From Chitinophagaceae bacterium (GTDB lineage: Bacteria > Bacteroidota > Bacteroidia > Chitinophagales > Chitinophagaceae), in contig JAIYAN010000015.1 in assembly GCA_027489035.1 (NCBI GenBank), positions 248,001 through 312,000 on the forward strand: 64,000 bases of DNA, in the 5' to 3' direction. The translations under genes were made by a program, and so were the position numbers. Shown piece after piece: positions 28,065-36,775 of the stretch (the stretch's first letter is position 1; every line of letters begins with the position of its first letter). The notes beneath the pieces were generated by a model, which made no database searches, was not told the origin of the DNA, and saw only the letters and a program-made list of their open reading frames with translations.

Positions 28065-28721
28065 ATGGCATTTCCTCCAAGACCCCCAAGGGGCGCATTT
28101 AATCCTCGCTTTAAAAAAGAACAACAGCAAGAGCATCGTACCAATTTTATGATTAAAGTACCAGAGGTACGACTGGTAGGTGATAACATTACACCTGGTA
28201 TTTTAGCAACGCCAGATGCAATAAAAATAGCTCAATCCATGGAATTGGATTTGGTTGAAATTTCTCCAGGAGCGAACCCGCCGGTTTGCCGTGTTATTGA
28301 CTACAACAAGTTTCTCTACGAAGAGAAAAAGAAAAAGAAAGAAATGAAGGCAAAGGCCAAAACGAGTGAAGTAAAAGAAATTCGTTTTACGCCAAATACG
28401 GATGATCACGATTTTGAATTTAAAGTAAAACATGCTGAAAAATTCCTTTCTGATGGCGATAAAGTAAAAGCCCACGTTCAGTTTAAAGGAAGAGCGATTA
28501 TGTTTAAAGAAAGAGGCGAGTTATTGCTTTTGAAATTTGCAGATCGTTTAAAAGATGTTGGCGCTTTAGAAGGATTACCAAAAATGGAAGGTAAAAGAAT
28601 GTTGGTAATGTTTGCTCCAAAAGCACAACAAAAACAGAAAAGAGGATCGGAACTTGGTAAATTGGTTGAAAGAAAAACCGAAGAAAAAGCAGAAGATACG
28701 CCAGCAAAAGAAGCCGAATAA
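28065..28721 (+). CDS. infC: Translation initiation factor IF-3
   Basis: 218 residues. The N-domain (EVRLVGDNITPGILATPDAI), the Lys-rich linker (YEEKKKKKEMKAKAK, about residue 86) and the C-domain (EIRFTPNTDDHDFEFKVKHA) are intact. The start is an ordinary ATG, unlike the AUU used for autoregulation in enterobacteria. It carries an N-terminal Pro/Arg-rich extension (AFPPRPPRGAFNPRF) and a C-terminal acidic tail. IF-3 binds the 30S subunit and checks initiator tRNA pairing. A terminator follows at once, so the usual read-through to rpmI-rplT is gone. Confidence 0.97.
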   Translation: MAFPPRPPRGAFNPRFKKEQQQEHRTNFMIKVPEVRLVGDNITPGILATPDAIKIAQSMELDLVEISPGANPPVCRVIDYNKFLYEEKKKKKEMKAKAKTSEVKEIRFTPNTDDHDFEFKVKHAEKFLSDGDKVKAHVQFKGRAIMFKERGELLLLKFADRLKDVGALEGLPKMEGKRMLVMFAPKAQQKQKRGSELGKLVERKTEEKAEDTPAKEAE

Positions 28722-28739
28722 TATTCGAATTTATATTTT

Positions 28740-28776
28740 TAAAAACACTCAATTTGAAAAAGTTGGGTGTTTTTTG
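28740..28776 (+). terminator. Rho-independent terminator of thrS-infC
   Basis: Stem AAAAACACTCAA pairs with TTGGGTGTTTTT (one G-T type mismatch), followed by more T. It lies about 19 bp after the infC stop codon. Confidence 0.75.
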
Positions 28777-28784
28777 TTTTATTC

Positions 28785-28812
28785 ATAGCTCACGGTTTCA
28801 ACCGTGGGCTAT
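28785..28812. repeat. 28-bp palindrome, CACGGTT-AACCGTG family
   Basis: Arms of 13 bp (ATAGCTCACGGTT and AACCGTGGGCTAT, one mismatch) surround a TC loop. A second member, including flanking ATAG and GGTAA, is at 58955-58985 upstream of rpmI. Confidence 0.8.
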
Positions 28813-28841
28813 GGTAAAATACTTTCAACCATTAAAAAAAA

Positions 28842-30110
28842 TTACACCACCCAATCCACAATGCTATTTTCCCATTCTTTGTTATACGCCGCTGTTATTT
28901 TGATGTAGTTGTCTGTAAAACCTTCAATGGTGCCATTTTTGTTTGCAGATTCAAACAATACTTTTCTGGTTTCACCAATATGCTTCTCATTGAACATGGC
29001 CGTTTTTCTATAACTGATGTTGCGCAAGATTTTATTTCGTTCATTTCTAACCTGTATTGGAACGATTGGCTTCATTTCGATTGCCAACGTATTTGCACGT
29101 TCGGAATACGTAAATACATGTAAATATGAAATGTCTAGCGATTCAATAAAATGCGCCGTTTCATTAAAATCTTCATCCGTTTCACCAGGAAATCCTACGA
29201 TTACATCTGCACCAATACAAACATGTGGCATGAGTTTTTTGATAAGGTTAATGCGTTCTGCAAACAATTCTTTTTTGTAGCGCCTACGCATATTGCCGAG
29301 CGTTTTATTGCTTCCACTTTGCAATGGAATATGAAAATGCGGCATGAACTTTTTGCTTTGGCTCACAAATTCAATCATCTCATCGGTTAGTAAGTTGGGC
29401 TCAATGGATGAAATTCTAAAACGTTCAATCGGCGCTTCTAATTCTATGCGTTTCATCAATTCAAAAAAACTTTCATCGTGCTTTTTACCACCAGTAAATC
29501 CTTTTCCAAAATCACCCAAATTGATTCCGGTTAATACAATTTCCTTTGCACCGGCTTGTGCAATTTCTTCAATGTTTTGTATGATGTTGTCTATACTATC
29601 GCTTCTGCTTTTTCCCCTGGCAAGTGGAATGGTACAAAAACTACAATTGTAATCACATCCATCCTGAACCTTTAAAAATATTCGGGTTCTTTCTTTTATA
29701 GAGTGGGAGGGTACAAATACATTTACATCTTCAATATCACAGCTGCATATTTTTCCTGCATCATTTTTATTTAATTCTTTAAGATGCTGCGAAATGTTGA
29801 ATTTTTCTGCTGCACCTAAAACCAAGTTTACTCCGGGAATTGAAGCAATTTCAGTAGGTTTTAATTGGGCATAACAACCTGTAATAACCACCATGGCTTC
29901 AGGCGCTTTCTTTTGAATTCGCCGTACCAGTTGTCTGCATTCTTTATCTGCATTTTCGGTAACTGAGCAGGTGTTTATTACGTATACATCGGCAACTTCA
30001 TCAAACGATTTCTTTTCAAACCCATCATTTTCAAGCATACGCGAAATCGCAGTGGTTTCACTGAAATTTAATTTGCAACCCAAAGTATGAAGTGCTACCG
30101 ATTTTTGCAT
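28842..30110 (-). CDS. mtaB: tRNA t6A37 methylthiotransferase MtaB
   Basis: 422 residues. The N-terminal MTTase domain has three cluster cysteines (TLGCKLN, NTCSVT, TGCYAQ), the radical SAM core has GCDYNCSFCTIP (about residue 150) and a C-terminal TRAM-like segment closes the protein. The order and the start motif HTLGCKLN assign it to MtaB rather than MiaB or RimO. It converts t6A to ms2t6A at position 37 of ANN-decoding tRNAs. TsaD, which makes the t6A substrate, is encoded 5.5 kb away. Confidence 0.95.
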   Translation of the reverse strand: MQKSVALHTLGCKLNFSETTAISRMLENDGFEKKSFDEVADVYVINTCSVTENADKECRQLVRRIQKKAPEAMVVITGCYAQLKPTEIASIPGVNLVLGAAEKFNISQHLKELNKNDAGKICSCDIEDVNVFVPSHSIKERTRIFLKVQDGCDYNCSFCTIPLARGKSRSDSIDNIIQNIEEIAQAGAKEIVLTGINLGDFGKGFTGGKKHDESFFELMKRIELEAPIERFRISSIEPNLLTDEMIEFVSQSKKFMPHFHIPLQSGSNKTLGNMRRRYKKELFAERINLIKKLMPHVCIGADVIVGFPGETDEDFNETAHFIESLDISYLHVFTYSERANTLAIEMKPIVPIQVRNERNKILRNISYRKTAMFNEKHIGETRKVLFESANKNGTIEGFTDNYIKITAAYNKEWENSIVDWVV

Positions 30111-30222
30111 GTGCGAATGTACTAATAAAAGATTTTTATGCCGATGCCTTTTTTATAGATTTTTGTTCGTTGGTTAAAAAGATTAATTGACTAACTTAGT
30201 TTTTCAAATTAATTCTATCACA

Positions 30223-30912
30223 ATGAAGTATTTATTCTTTGGTTTTTTATTGATGCAAGTAATTGGCTGTAACGCTCAAAAATCAAGTCCTGTTGATTTC
30301 AAAGCAGCGTTTGAAAAAGAAAAAGATGCCATTTTAATTGATGTACGTACTCCAGAAGAATTCAAATCAGGTTCAATTGAAAAATCCATTAACATAGATT
30401 ACAACGATCCAAAGTTTGAAGAAAAAATTGTTCATCTGGATAAGAAATTACCTTATTACGTTTATTGCTTGTCTGGTGGTAGAAGTTCATCTGCAGCAGA
30501 TTTTATGCGCAAAAATGGTTTTGAAAAAGTGATAGATTTAAAAGGTGGCATCTTGGCTTGGAATAAATCAAATCTTCCATTAAAAAATGTTGAACCTGAA
30601 AAAAAAGAATCGCTTACCCTTGAGTCACTTCAAAAAATAATTGATTCCGAAAAAATTGTATTGGTTGATTTTTATGCGCCTTGGTGTGGTCCTTGTAAAA
30701 AAATGGAACCCTTAATCGAATCCGTTACCCGTGATTATAAAGGAAAGGCGACCATCATCAGAATTAATATCGACGAAAGCAAAGCTTTAGCACAACATTT
30801 TAGAATTGATGAAATTCCTTTTTTTAAGGTATTTGTGTCTGGAAAAGAAAATGGAAATTATATAGGTCAAATCGACCGTGAAACTTTTGATAGAATGCTT
30901 AAGGTAGACTAG
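30223..30912 (+). CDS. Rhodanese-thioredoxin fusion lipoprotein
   Basis: 229 residues. I use the ATG at 30223 because it gives a clean lipoprotein signal (lipobox VIGC, Cys16); an upstream TTG at 30187 would add 12 residues ahead of the signal. The N-terminal half is a rhodanese domain with its active-site loop YCLSGGRSS (Cys about 82). The C-terminal half is thioredoxin with WCGPC (about residue 155) and the cis-Pro region EIPFFKVF. Presumably tethered in the periplasm, moving sulfane sulfur and reducing disulfides or persulfides in one chain. Its stop codon overlaps that of the convergent DUF721 gene in a shared CTAG. Confidence 0.9.
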   Translation: MKYLFFGFLLMQVIGCNAQKSSPVDFKAAFEKEKDAILIDVRTPEEFKSGSIEKSINIDYNDPKFEEKIVHLDKKLPYYVYCLSGGRSSSAADFMRKNGFEKVIDLKGGILAWNKSNLPLKNVEPEKKESLTLESLQKIIDSEKIVLVDFYAPWCGPCKKMEPLIESVTRDYKGKATIIRINIDESKALAQHFRIDEIPFFKVFVSGKENGNYIGQIDRETFDRMLKVD

Positions 30913-31190
30913 TTGATTTTTACTTCTTTTACAATGGCTTCGCCCATTGCGTCATTAACCCGTTGAATAATGGTGTCTTTCTGATACAAAAGTTCGTTTC
31001 TTAATGGTGCAACGCTGGTGTGTACAAATAAAGTGCTGCCAATAATTTTTATGCTGTCTGTGTATTTTGAAATCGTTTTCCCCATAAGCTCTTCCCACAA
31101 TTCTTCTATCTGAATCGCCTGTATTGCCGATTTCATTTTGCTTTGTTTCAAAAATTGTTGTAATGCCTCTTGCATCGAAAATTCTGCCAT
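30909..31190 (-). CDS. DUF721 (DciA-like) protein
   Basis: 93 residues matching DUF721: SMQEALQQFLKQSKMKSAI, W-x2-LMGKTISKYTDSI and LFVHTSVAPLRNELLYQK. DUF721 includes DciA, the replicative helicase loader of bacteria lacking DnaC/DnaI. Its position next to recF (29 bp, same strand) is the common arrangement in this phylum and supports a DNA replication role. The TAG stop codons of this gene and the convergent one lie in the same CTAG at 30909-30912. Confidence 0.88.
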   Translation of the reverse strand: MAEFSMQEALQQFLKQSKMKSAIQAIQIEELWEELMGKTISKYTDSIKIIGSTLFVHTSVAPLRNELLYQKDTIIQRVNDAMGEAIVKEVKIN

Positions 31191-31219
31191 AAATTAAAGA
31201 TACAAAGTTTAATATCTAT

Positions 31220-32302
31220 TTACAATTCAATTATCTGACCTTTAATCTGCAATTTTTCAAACACATTCAGCAATCTGCTCTTGTGCGTGTCTGTTATAAT
31301 TACTTGCCCTTGATTTTCAACACACACGATTTTTAATAAATTGTTCATTCGGTTTTCATCCAACTTTTCAAAAAAATCATCCAATAATAAAATGGGAGAG
31401 AAGCCTTTAGTTGATTTTATGATTTCATACTCTGCAAGCTTCATAGCGAACAATAAACTCTTCTTTTGTCCTTGTGAAGCAATGTTTTTAAATTGAAGTT
31501 GATGCATCGAAAATTGCAAGTCATCTCTGTGAATGCCTTTGCTTGTTCGTTGAAGCATCCTGTCTCGCTCTCTGTTTTGTTTGAATAAATCTGCAAGCGA
31601 TTGTTCATTCAAATGGCTTTCATAAACCAATTCTATAGCCTCGTTTGCTTCGGATATTTTTTTATAAAATTCCTGAACCAATTGAGCCAGCTCGTTAGTA
31701 AATGTTTTTCTTTTTGCGTAAATGATATTCACATGTTCAATCAATTGTTCGTCAAAAATATCGAGCAAAGCGTAGTCAAATTTCTGGGCGCTAAAATCTT
31801 TTTTTAAATAACTGTTTCTTTGTAAAAGGATTTTATTGTAGTGAATTAACGACTGCATATAGTTTTTGTCGAGCTGACAAAGTACGGTATCCATAAATTT
31901 CCGTCGGAGTTCACTACCGCCATTGATTAACTCAATATCATCGGGGGCTATCATTACGCAAGGGAGTAATCCAATATGCTGCGATAATTTATCGTAAGGC
32001 ACATCATTTAATGAGAATTCTTTTTTTGCATTTGATTTATTGATGCAAATGATTTTATTGGATACTTCATTATTTGAAAAGGAACCTTCAAGCCTAAAAC
32101 CATCCTTTCCGTTTTCAATGATCATATTTTCATTACCCGAAAAATAGCTTTTGGTAAAACAGCAGTAATAAATGGAATCGAGCAGATTGGTTTTGCCAAT
32201 GCCATTTTTCCCGCAAATACCAACCACGTTTCCATCGAATTCAAATCGACCAGATTCGTAGTTTTTGAATTGTGTGATATTTATTTTTTTAATGGAAAGC
32301 AT
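31220..32302 (-). CDS. recF: DNA replication and repair protein RecF
   Basis: 360 residues. Walker A GKNGIGKT at residues 31-38, family motifs IAPDDIELINGGSELRRKFMD and GIHRDDLQF, the signature QGQKKSLLFAMKLAE, and Walker B SPILLLDDFFEKLD are all present. It loads RecA at gaps in single-strand repair. I choose the ATG at 32302 (MLSIKKINITQFKNY), where the family normally begins; another ATG at 32314 adds four residues. Confidence 0.95.
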   Translation of the reverse strand: MLSIKKINITQFKNYESGRFEFDGNVVGICGKNGIGKTNLLDSIYYCCFTKSYFSGNENMIIENGKDGFRLEGSFSNNEVSNKIICINKSNAKKEFSLNDVPYDKLSQHIGLLPCVMIAPDDIELINGGSELRRKFMDTVLCQLDKNYMQSLIHYNKILLQRNSYLKKDFSAQKFDYALLDIFDEQLIEHVNIIYAKRKTFTNELAQLVQEFYKKISEANEAIELVYESHLNEQSLADLFKQNRERDRMLQRTSKGIHRDDLQFSMHQLQFKNIASQGQKKSLLFAMKLAEYEIIKSTKGFSPILLLDDFFEKLDENRMNNLLKIVCVENQGQVIITDTHKSRLLNVFEKLQIKGQIIEL

Positions 32303-32476
32303 TGTGGGATGCAAGTTATATCAGTTCGACTGAATTTAGATAGGGAAATTCTTTGCTACATAAAAGATATTTTATAGATATTCTGCGATTTTTAGGGGAT
32401 TTTTTGAAGAAATTCCAAACTTTAAAAAGCTGTATTTGATTTTTCTGTACAACTTATTTTTTTACCATTTACTTCT

Positions 32477-32484
32477 TATCTTTG
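32477..32484 (+). promoter_or_regulatory. -7 box ahead of pdhA
   Basis: TATCTTTG fits TAnnTTTG and lies 19 bp before the GTG start, implying a leader of only about 12-15 bases. No -33 TTG at the usual distance. Confidence 0.45.
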
Positions 32485-32503
32485 GCATCTAAAATTTTAA
32501 ACT

Positions 32504-33496
32504 GTGGCAGCGAAATTTTCAAAAGATACTTATTTATACTGGTACGAGTTGATGCTATTATTGCGTCGCTTCGAAGAAAAAACCGGTCAATTATACGGAA
32601 TGCAAAAAATCCGTGGGTTTTGTCATTTATACATTGGACAAGAAGCAATTGCTGCAGGATGTATGACAGCGACAAATGCGGACGATAAATTTATTACGGC
32701 GTATAGAGATCATGGATTGGCTATAGCAAAAGGTGTTACTGCCAATAGTTGTATGGCCGAATTGTACGGAAAAGCAACAGGTTGTAGCAAAGGAAAAGGT
32801 GGAAGTATGCACTTTTTCGGATTAAAAGAAAACTTCTTTGGTGGTCATGGTATTGTTGGTGCTCAAATAGGAACTGGCGCCGGACTTGCTTTTGCAGAAA
32901 GATATCGCGGTACAAAAAATGTAGTTTTATGCTTTTTTGGAGATGGCGCTGCTCGTCAGGGTATGTTGCACGAAACCTTTAATATGGCTATGTTGTGGGA
33001 TTTGCCAGTAGTATTTATATGCGAAAACAACCACTATGCAATGGGAACTTCTGTTGCAAGAACAAGTAAAACATTGGATATTAGCAAAACTGCTGATGCG
33101 TACGAAATGCCTTCAGATGTAATTGACGGTATGAGTCCAGAAGCGGTTCACAATGGCGTTTTACGTGCAGTGAATCGTGCACGTGAAAAAGGTGGTCCAA
33201 CTTTATTGGAAATTAAAACCTATCGTTACAAAGGTCATAGTATGAGTGATCCTCAAAAATATAGAACCAAAGAAGAATTGGAAGAGTATAAAGAAAAAGA
33301 TCCAATTGAACATGTGATGAAAGTACTTACAACTGAATACAACGTTTCAGAAGCAGATATAGAAATCATCAACAATAGAGTAAAAGACCAAGTGGAAGAG
33401 TCTGTAAAATTTGCAGAAGAAAGCCCTTGGCCTGATAATGATGAGTTATTGAAGGATGTTTACGTTCAAGAAGATTATCCTTTTATAACTGACTAA
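32504..33496 (+). CDS. pdhA: Pyruvate dehydrogenase E1 component, alpha subunit
   Basis: 330 residues. It has the thiamine-diphosphate motif GDGAARQGMLHETFNMA...CENN (about 146-177), the E1-alpha start LLLRRFEEKTGQLYGMQKIR and the phosphorylation-loop-like RYKGHSMSDPQKYRTKEE. It decarboxylates pyruvate with the beta subunit, which is not next to it in this window. Start is GTG: the next Met is 16 residues in and would cut a conserved helix. The four co-directional genes that follow are close, but the gap of 47 bp to the TPR gene leaves open whether pdhA is cotranscribed. Confidence 0.94.
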   Translation: MAAKFSKDTYLYWYELMLLLRRFEEKTGQLYGMQKIRGFCHLYIGQEAIAAGCMTATNADDKFITAYRDHGLAIAKGVTANSCMAELYGKATGCSKGKGGSMHFFGLKENFFGGHGIVGAQIGTGAGLAFAERYRGTKNVVLCFFGDGAARQGMLHETFNMAMLWDLPVVFICENNHYAMGTSVARTSKTLDISKTADAYEMPSDVIDGMSPEAVHNGVLRAVNRAREKGGPTLLEIKTYRYKGHSMSDPQKYRTKEELEEYKEKDPIEHVMKVLTTEYNVSEADIEIINNRVKDQVEESVKFAEESPWPDNDELLKDVYVQEDYPFITD

Positions 33497-33543
33497 TATA
33501 ATTTTACTATATTGCAGAAATTTTAAAGTTAAAACAAAACAAA

Positions 33544-34305
33544 ATGGCAGAAGAATTAAAAAATAAAAAAACTCAACCCGTAGTTACTGAAGAAGTTATT
33601 GGAACGGAAGATAACAATGAAGCACTTGAAAAAGCAAAGAGTTTTTGGGATAACAATAAGAAAACCATCACTTACGGATTATTAGCATTTGTTTTAATAT
33701 TATCAGGTTGGGTAGGATATAATGAGTTGATTAAAAAACCAAAAGAATTGAAAGCTAGTGAAAGCATCTTCATGGCTGAAAATTTATTCGTAAAGATGTC
33801 AACCAATGGTTTCAATAAAGATTCAGTTAACTTGGTTTTGAATGGTGGAAATTTTGAAGGAAACAATATGATTGGGTTGTTGAAAATCATAAGCAACAAT
33901 GGTGGAACTCCAGCTGCTAATCGTGCAAATTACATTGTTGGAGCTTGTTATCTTCAAATTAAAGAATACGATAAAGCCATTAAATACCTAAAAGAATTTA
34001 GCGGAAATGGTGCTGATCAAATTCAAGCAAAAGCGTACTTATTAATTGGGCATGCTTACTCAGAAAAAAATAATACCGCAGAAGCGCTTAGTTACTACAA
34101 AAAAGCAGCTGAAGTAAATGAGAAAGATGAATCTGCAACACCAGATGCGTTATTGGTATATGCTGCTTATGCTGAACAAAATGGCAAAAATGATGAGGCG
34201 ATTGCTGCGTATAAAAAAGTAAAAAACAATTTTCCAACTTTTCCTGCTTCAAGCAATGGAGATGTTGAAAAAAGATTGGCTCGTTTAGGCGAATTGAATC
34301 CTTAA
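33544..34305 (+). CDS. Membrane-anchored tetratricopeptide-repeat protein
   Basis: 253 residues: charged cytosolic N-terminus, one membrane helix (about 42-60; LLAFVLILSGWVGYNELI), then TPR units (YIVGACYLQIKEYDKAIKYL, LLIGHAYSEKNNTAEALSYY, LVYAAYAEQNGKNDEAIAAY). The layout resembles YfgM, an ancillary Sec/periplasmic chaperone partner, which is family inference. It lies 8 bp before ribH, a neighbour pair I recognise as common in Bacteroidota. Confidence 0.85.
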   Translation: MAEELKNKKTQPVVTEEVIGTEDNNEALEKAKSFWDNNKKTITYGLLAFVLILSGWVGYNELIKKPKELKASESIFMAENLFVKMSTNGFNKDSVNLVLNGGNFEGNNMIGLLKIISNNGGTPAANRANYIVGACYLQIKEYDKAIKYLKEFSGNGADQIQAKAYLLIGHAYSEKNNTAEALSYYKKAAEVNEKDESATPDALLVYAAYAEQNGKNDEAIAAYKKVKNNFPTFPASSNGDVEKRLARLGELNP

Positions 34306-34313
34306 TATTTTAC

Positions 34314-34790
34314 ATGTCTACATTTCGTCCTGAAAATATTTTATCAACAGGCATCCATTTCAAAACGGATGCCTTTGTTGTAATTATAAAAACATCGTGG
34401 AACGCATCAATTTTGGATGCGTTGGAATCGGGTTGTATAAACGTTTTAGAATCCCAAAAAGTAGCGTATAAAGTAATTACTGTTCCAGGTGCTTTTGAAA
34501 TTCCTTTTGCGATTCAAAAAAATTGGCACAATTCAGCAGATAAAAAACCAAGTGCATTCATTGCTTTGGGCTGCATCATAAAAGGTGATACGCCCCATTT
34601 TGATTATGTGTGCAAGGCCGTTACTGATGGAGCGTTACAACTCAACCTTCAATTGCCCGTGCCTACCATATTTGGTGTGCTTACCGTAGATAATGAGCAA
34701 CAAGCCATAGAAAGAATTGGAGGAAAGCATGGACATAAAGGTGAAGAAGCAGCCATTACAGCACTTAAAATGATCGAACTTTTTTCATAA
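34314..34790 (+). CDS. ribH: 6,7-dimethyl-8-ribityllumazine synthase
   Basis: 158 residues, normal length. Recognised by VPGAFEIPFAIQ, ALGCIIKGDTPHFDYVCKAV (catalytic His) and PTIFGVLTVDNEQQAIER with the KHGHKGEEAA end. Penultimate step of riboflavin synthesis, forming icosahedral or pentameric shells. It is in the tight rightward run TPR-ribH-LutA-like. Confidence 0.97.
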   Translation: MSTFRPENILSTGIHFKTDAFVVIIKTSWNASILDALESGCINVLESQKVAYKVITVPGAFEIPFAIQKNWHNSADKKPSAFIALGCIIKGDTPHFDYVCKAVTDGALQLNLQLPVPTIFGVLTVDNEQQAIERIGGKHGHKGEEAAITALKMIELFS

Positions 34791-34806
34791 AATAGAATTT
34801 TAAACA

Positions 34807-35526
34807 TTGAAAGTAGCCCTTTTTATACCTTGTTTTATTGACCAACTTTATCCATCTACAGCATTTAATATGGTAAAGGTTTTGGAAAAAGCAGGATGCG
34901 AGGTTACATATAATTCCAATCAAACTTGTTGTGGTCAGCCTGCATTTAATGCTGGTTTTTGGGATGAAGCAAGAGATGTTGCTAAGAAATTCATTTCGGA
35001 TTTTGAAGCTGAAACCTATATCGTTGCACCAAGTGCAAGCTGTGTAGGGTTTGTTAGAAATTACTATCCCCAATTATTTGAGCATGGGGTTAACCATCAA
35101 AAAGTAAAAGAACTCAAAACTAAAATCTTCGAATTTTCCGATTTCTTAACCGAGGTATTACATCAATATGAATTTGGTGCAGTTTGGAATGGCAAAGTAA
35201 CATATCATGATAGTTGCGCCGCACTTAGGGAATGTAAAATAAAAGAAGGTCCGCGTAAATTGCTAAGTCATGTTCAAGGACTAGAGTTGGTAGAAATGGT
35301 GGATAATGAAACCTGTTGTGGCTTTGGCGGTACTTTTGCTGTAAAATTTGAAGGGATCTCTGTGGGGATGGCAGATCAAAAAGTAACCAATGCTTTAAAT
35401 ACTGGTGCGGAATGTATCGTATCAACAGACATGAGTTGTTTGATGCAATTGGATGGATACATCAAAAAAAATGACTTGAAAATTCAAACCATGCACTTAG
35501 CAGATTTGCTGGTAAATGGTTGGTAA
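34807..35526 (+). CDS. (Fe-S)-binding protein, LutA/YkgE type
   Basis: 239 residues with two CCG-type cysteine-rich domains: NQTCCGQPAFNAG with APSASCVG, then HDSCAALRECKI with ETCCGFGGTFAVK and STDMSCLMQ. These bind a 4Fe-4S cluster in LutA of the lactate-utilisation complex. LutB and LutC are not adjacent, so the substrate is unclear. The start is TTG (no in-frame ATG before MKV-equivalent sequence), 16 bp after ribH; the end overlaps the possible upstream start of tsaD. Confidence 0.9.
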   Translation: MKVALFIPCFIDQLYPSTAFNMVKVLEKAGCEVTYNSNQTCCGQPAFNAGFWDEARDVAKKFISDFEAETYIVAPSASCVGFVRNYYPQLFEHGVNHQKVKELKTKIFEFSDFLTEVLHQYEFGAVWNGKVTYHDSCAALRECKIKEGPRKLLSHVQGLELVEMVDNETCCGFGGTFAVKFEGISVGMADQKVTNALNTGAECIVSTDMSCLMQLDGYIKKNDLKIQTMHLADLLVNGW

Positions 35527-35555
35527 ATTTAAATATCTACAAAAAAATAAATAAA

Positions 35556-36605
35556 ATGCCCATCAATATTCTAGCTATTGAATCTTCTTGCGATGAAACT
35601 TCAGCTTCGGTTTGTTGTGATGGAAAAATTTTATCTAACGTTATTGCTACTCAAAAAGTACATGAGCAATATGGTGGCGTAGTTCCTGAATTGGCAAGTC
35701 GCGCGCACATGCAAAATATCATTCCTGTTGTAGATGTCGCTTTAAAAAATGCAAATTGTTCGCTTGAGGATATTGATGCCATTGGATTTACCCAATCACC
35801 TGGGCTAATCGGAGCTTTGCTTGTGGGTACACAATTTGCAAAATCTATGTCTTTGGCACTAAACAAACCATTAATTCAGGTGCATCACATGCAGGCACAC
35901 GTAGTCGCCAATCTAATTGAAGAACCAAGACCATCTTTTCCATTTTTATGTTTAACCGTAAGTGGTGGACATACGCAAATTGTGTTGGTTGAATCACCAT
36001 TAAAAATGAAAGTAATTGGCCAAACAATTGATGATGCGGCAGGAGAGGCTTTTGATAAAACGGCAAAATTAATTGGGTTGCCATATCCTGGAGGTCCATT
36101 GGTTGATAAATATGCAAAAGAAGGAAATCCCAACGCATACAAATTTACAGAGCCGCAAATCCCAGGTTTAGATTTTAGTTTTTCGGGATTGAAAACGTCA
36201 ATATTATATTTTTTAAATAATGCAGGAGTAAGCAATGTCTATAAAGAAGAATATAAAGTTTCACCAGAACAGCGTCAGCAATTTATTGATGAAAACCTTG
36301 CAGATATTTGTGCTTCTGTTCAAAGTAGAATTGTAAGTATTTTGCTAAACAAACTAAAAAAAGCCGCAAAAGAAACGGGTATAAATCAAATCTGCATAGC
36401 CGGTGGAGTAAGCGCCAATAGTGGTTTGAGAACATCAATTCAAAAAATGGGGGTGGAGCAAAGATGGGATGTGTATATCCCTAAATTTGAATATTGTACA
36501 GATAATGCAGCGATGATTGCCATAACGGCTTATTACAAATATTTGACCGAAGATTTTTCTGATTTAACGATAACACCAAGTGCGCGCGCGGAGTGGGGGT
36601 TGTAG
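35556..36605 (+). CDS. tsaD: tRNA N6-adenosine threonylcarbamoyltransferase TsaD
   Basis: 349 residues. ASKHA-fold protein with ILAIESSCDETSASV at the start, metal ligands in HHMQAH (about 109-114), CLTVSGGHTQIVLVE and the late CTDNAAMIA. It transfers the threonylcarbamoyl group to A37 of tRNA, giving t6A. I use the ATG at 35556; an upstream ATG at 35520 overlaps the previous stop codon and adds 12 residues unlike the family. Partners TsaB/C/E are not in the window. Confidence 0.96.
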   Translation: MPINILAIESSCDETSASVCCDGKILSNVIATQKVHEQYGGVVPELASRAHMQNIIPVVDVALKNANCSLEDIDAIGFTQSPGLIGALLVGTQFAKSMSLALNKPLIQVHHMQAHVVANLIEEPRPSFPFLCLTVSGGHTQIVLVESPLKMKVIGQTIDDAAGEAFDKTAKLIGLPYPGGPLVDKYAKEGNPNAYKFTEPQIPGLDFSFSGLKTSILYFLNNAGVSNVYKEEYKVSPEQRQQFIDENLADICASVQSRIVSILLNKLKKAAKETGINQICIAGGVSANSGLRTSIQKMGVEQRWDVYIPKFEYCTDNAAMIAITAYYKYLTEDFSDLTITPSARAEWGL

Positions 36606-36649
36606 AGGTTTTTGAAGTTTTAGAGGTTTGTGAGGTTTAAGAAGTTGAA

Positions 36650-36767
36650 GTTCAAAAGGTTCAATAAGTTCAATAAGTTCAAAAGGTTAACACCAAACAC
36701 CAAACACCAAACACCAAACACCAAACACCAAACACCAAACGCCAAACACCAAACCCCAAACCCCAAA
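36650..36767 (+). repeat. Tandem arrays: TTCAATAAG-type words and eleven 7-bp CACCAAA units
   Basis: The first part (36650-36688) repeats AAGTTCAA(T/A) words about four times. The second (36691-36767) is exactly eleven 7-bp units: seven CACCAAA, one CGCCAAA, one CACCAAA, two CCCCAAA. The array ends eight bases before the TTG start of trmN6. Units are not a multiple of three and both strands translate to low-complexity junk, so it is not coding. Confidence 0.9.
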
Positions 36768-36775
36768 CATTTCCT

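Noticed and set aside
36691..36767. Possible CRISPR array
   Set aside because: Units are 7 bp without spacers and no cas genes are present.
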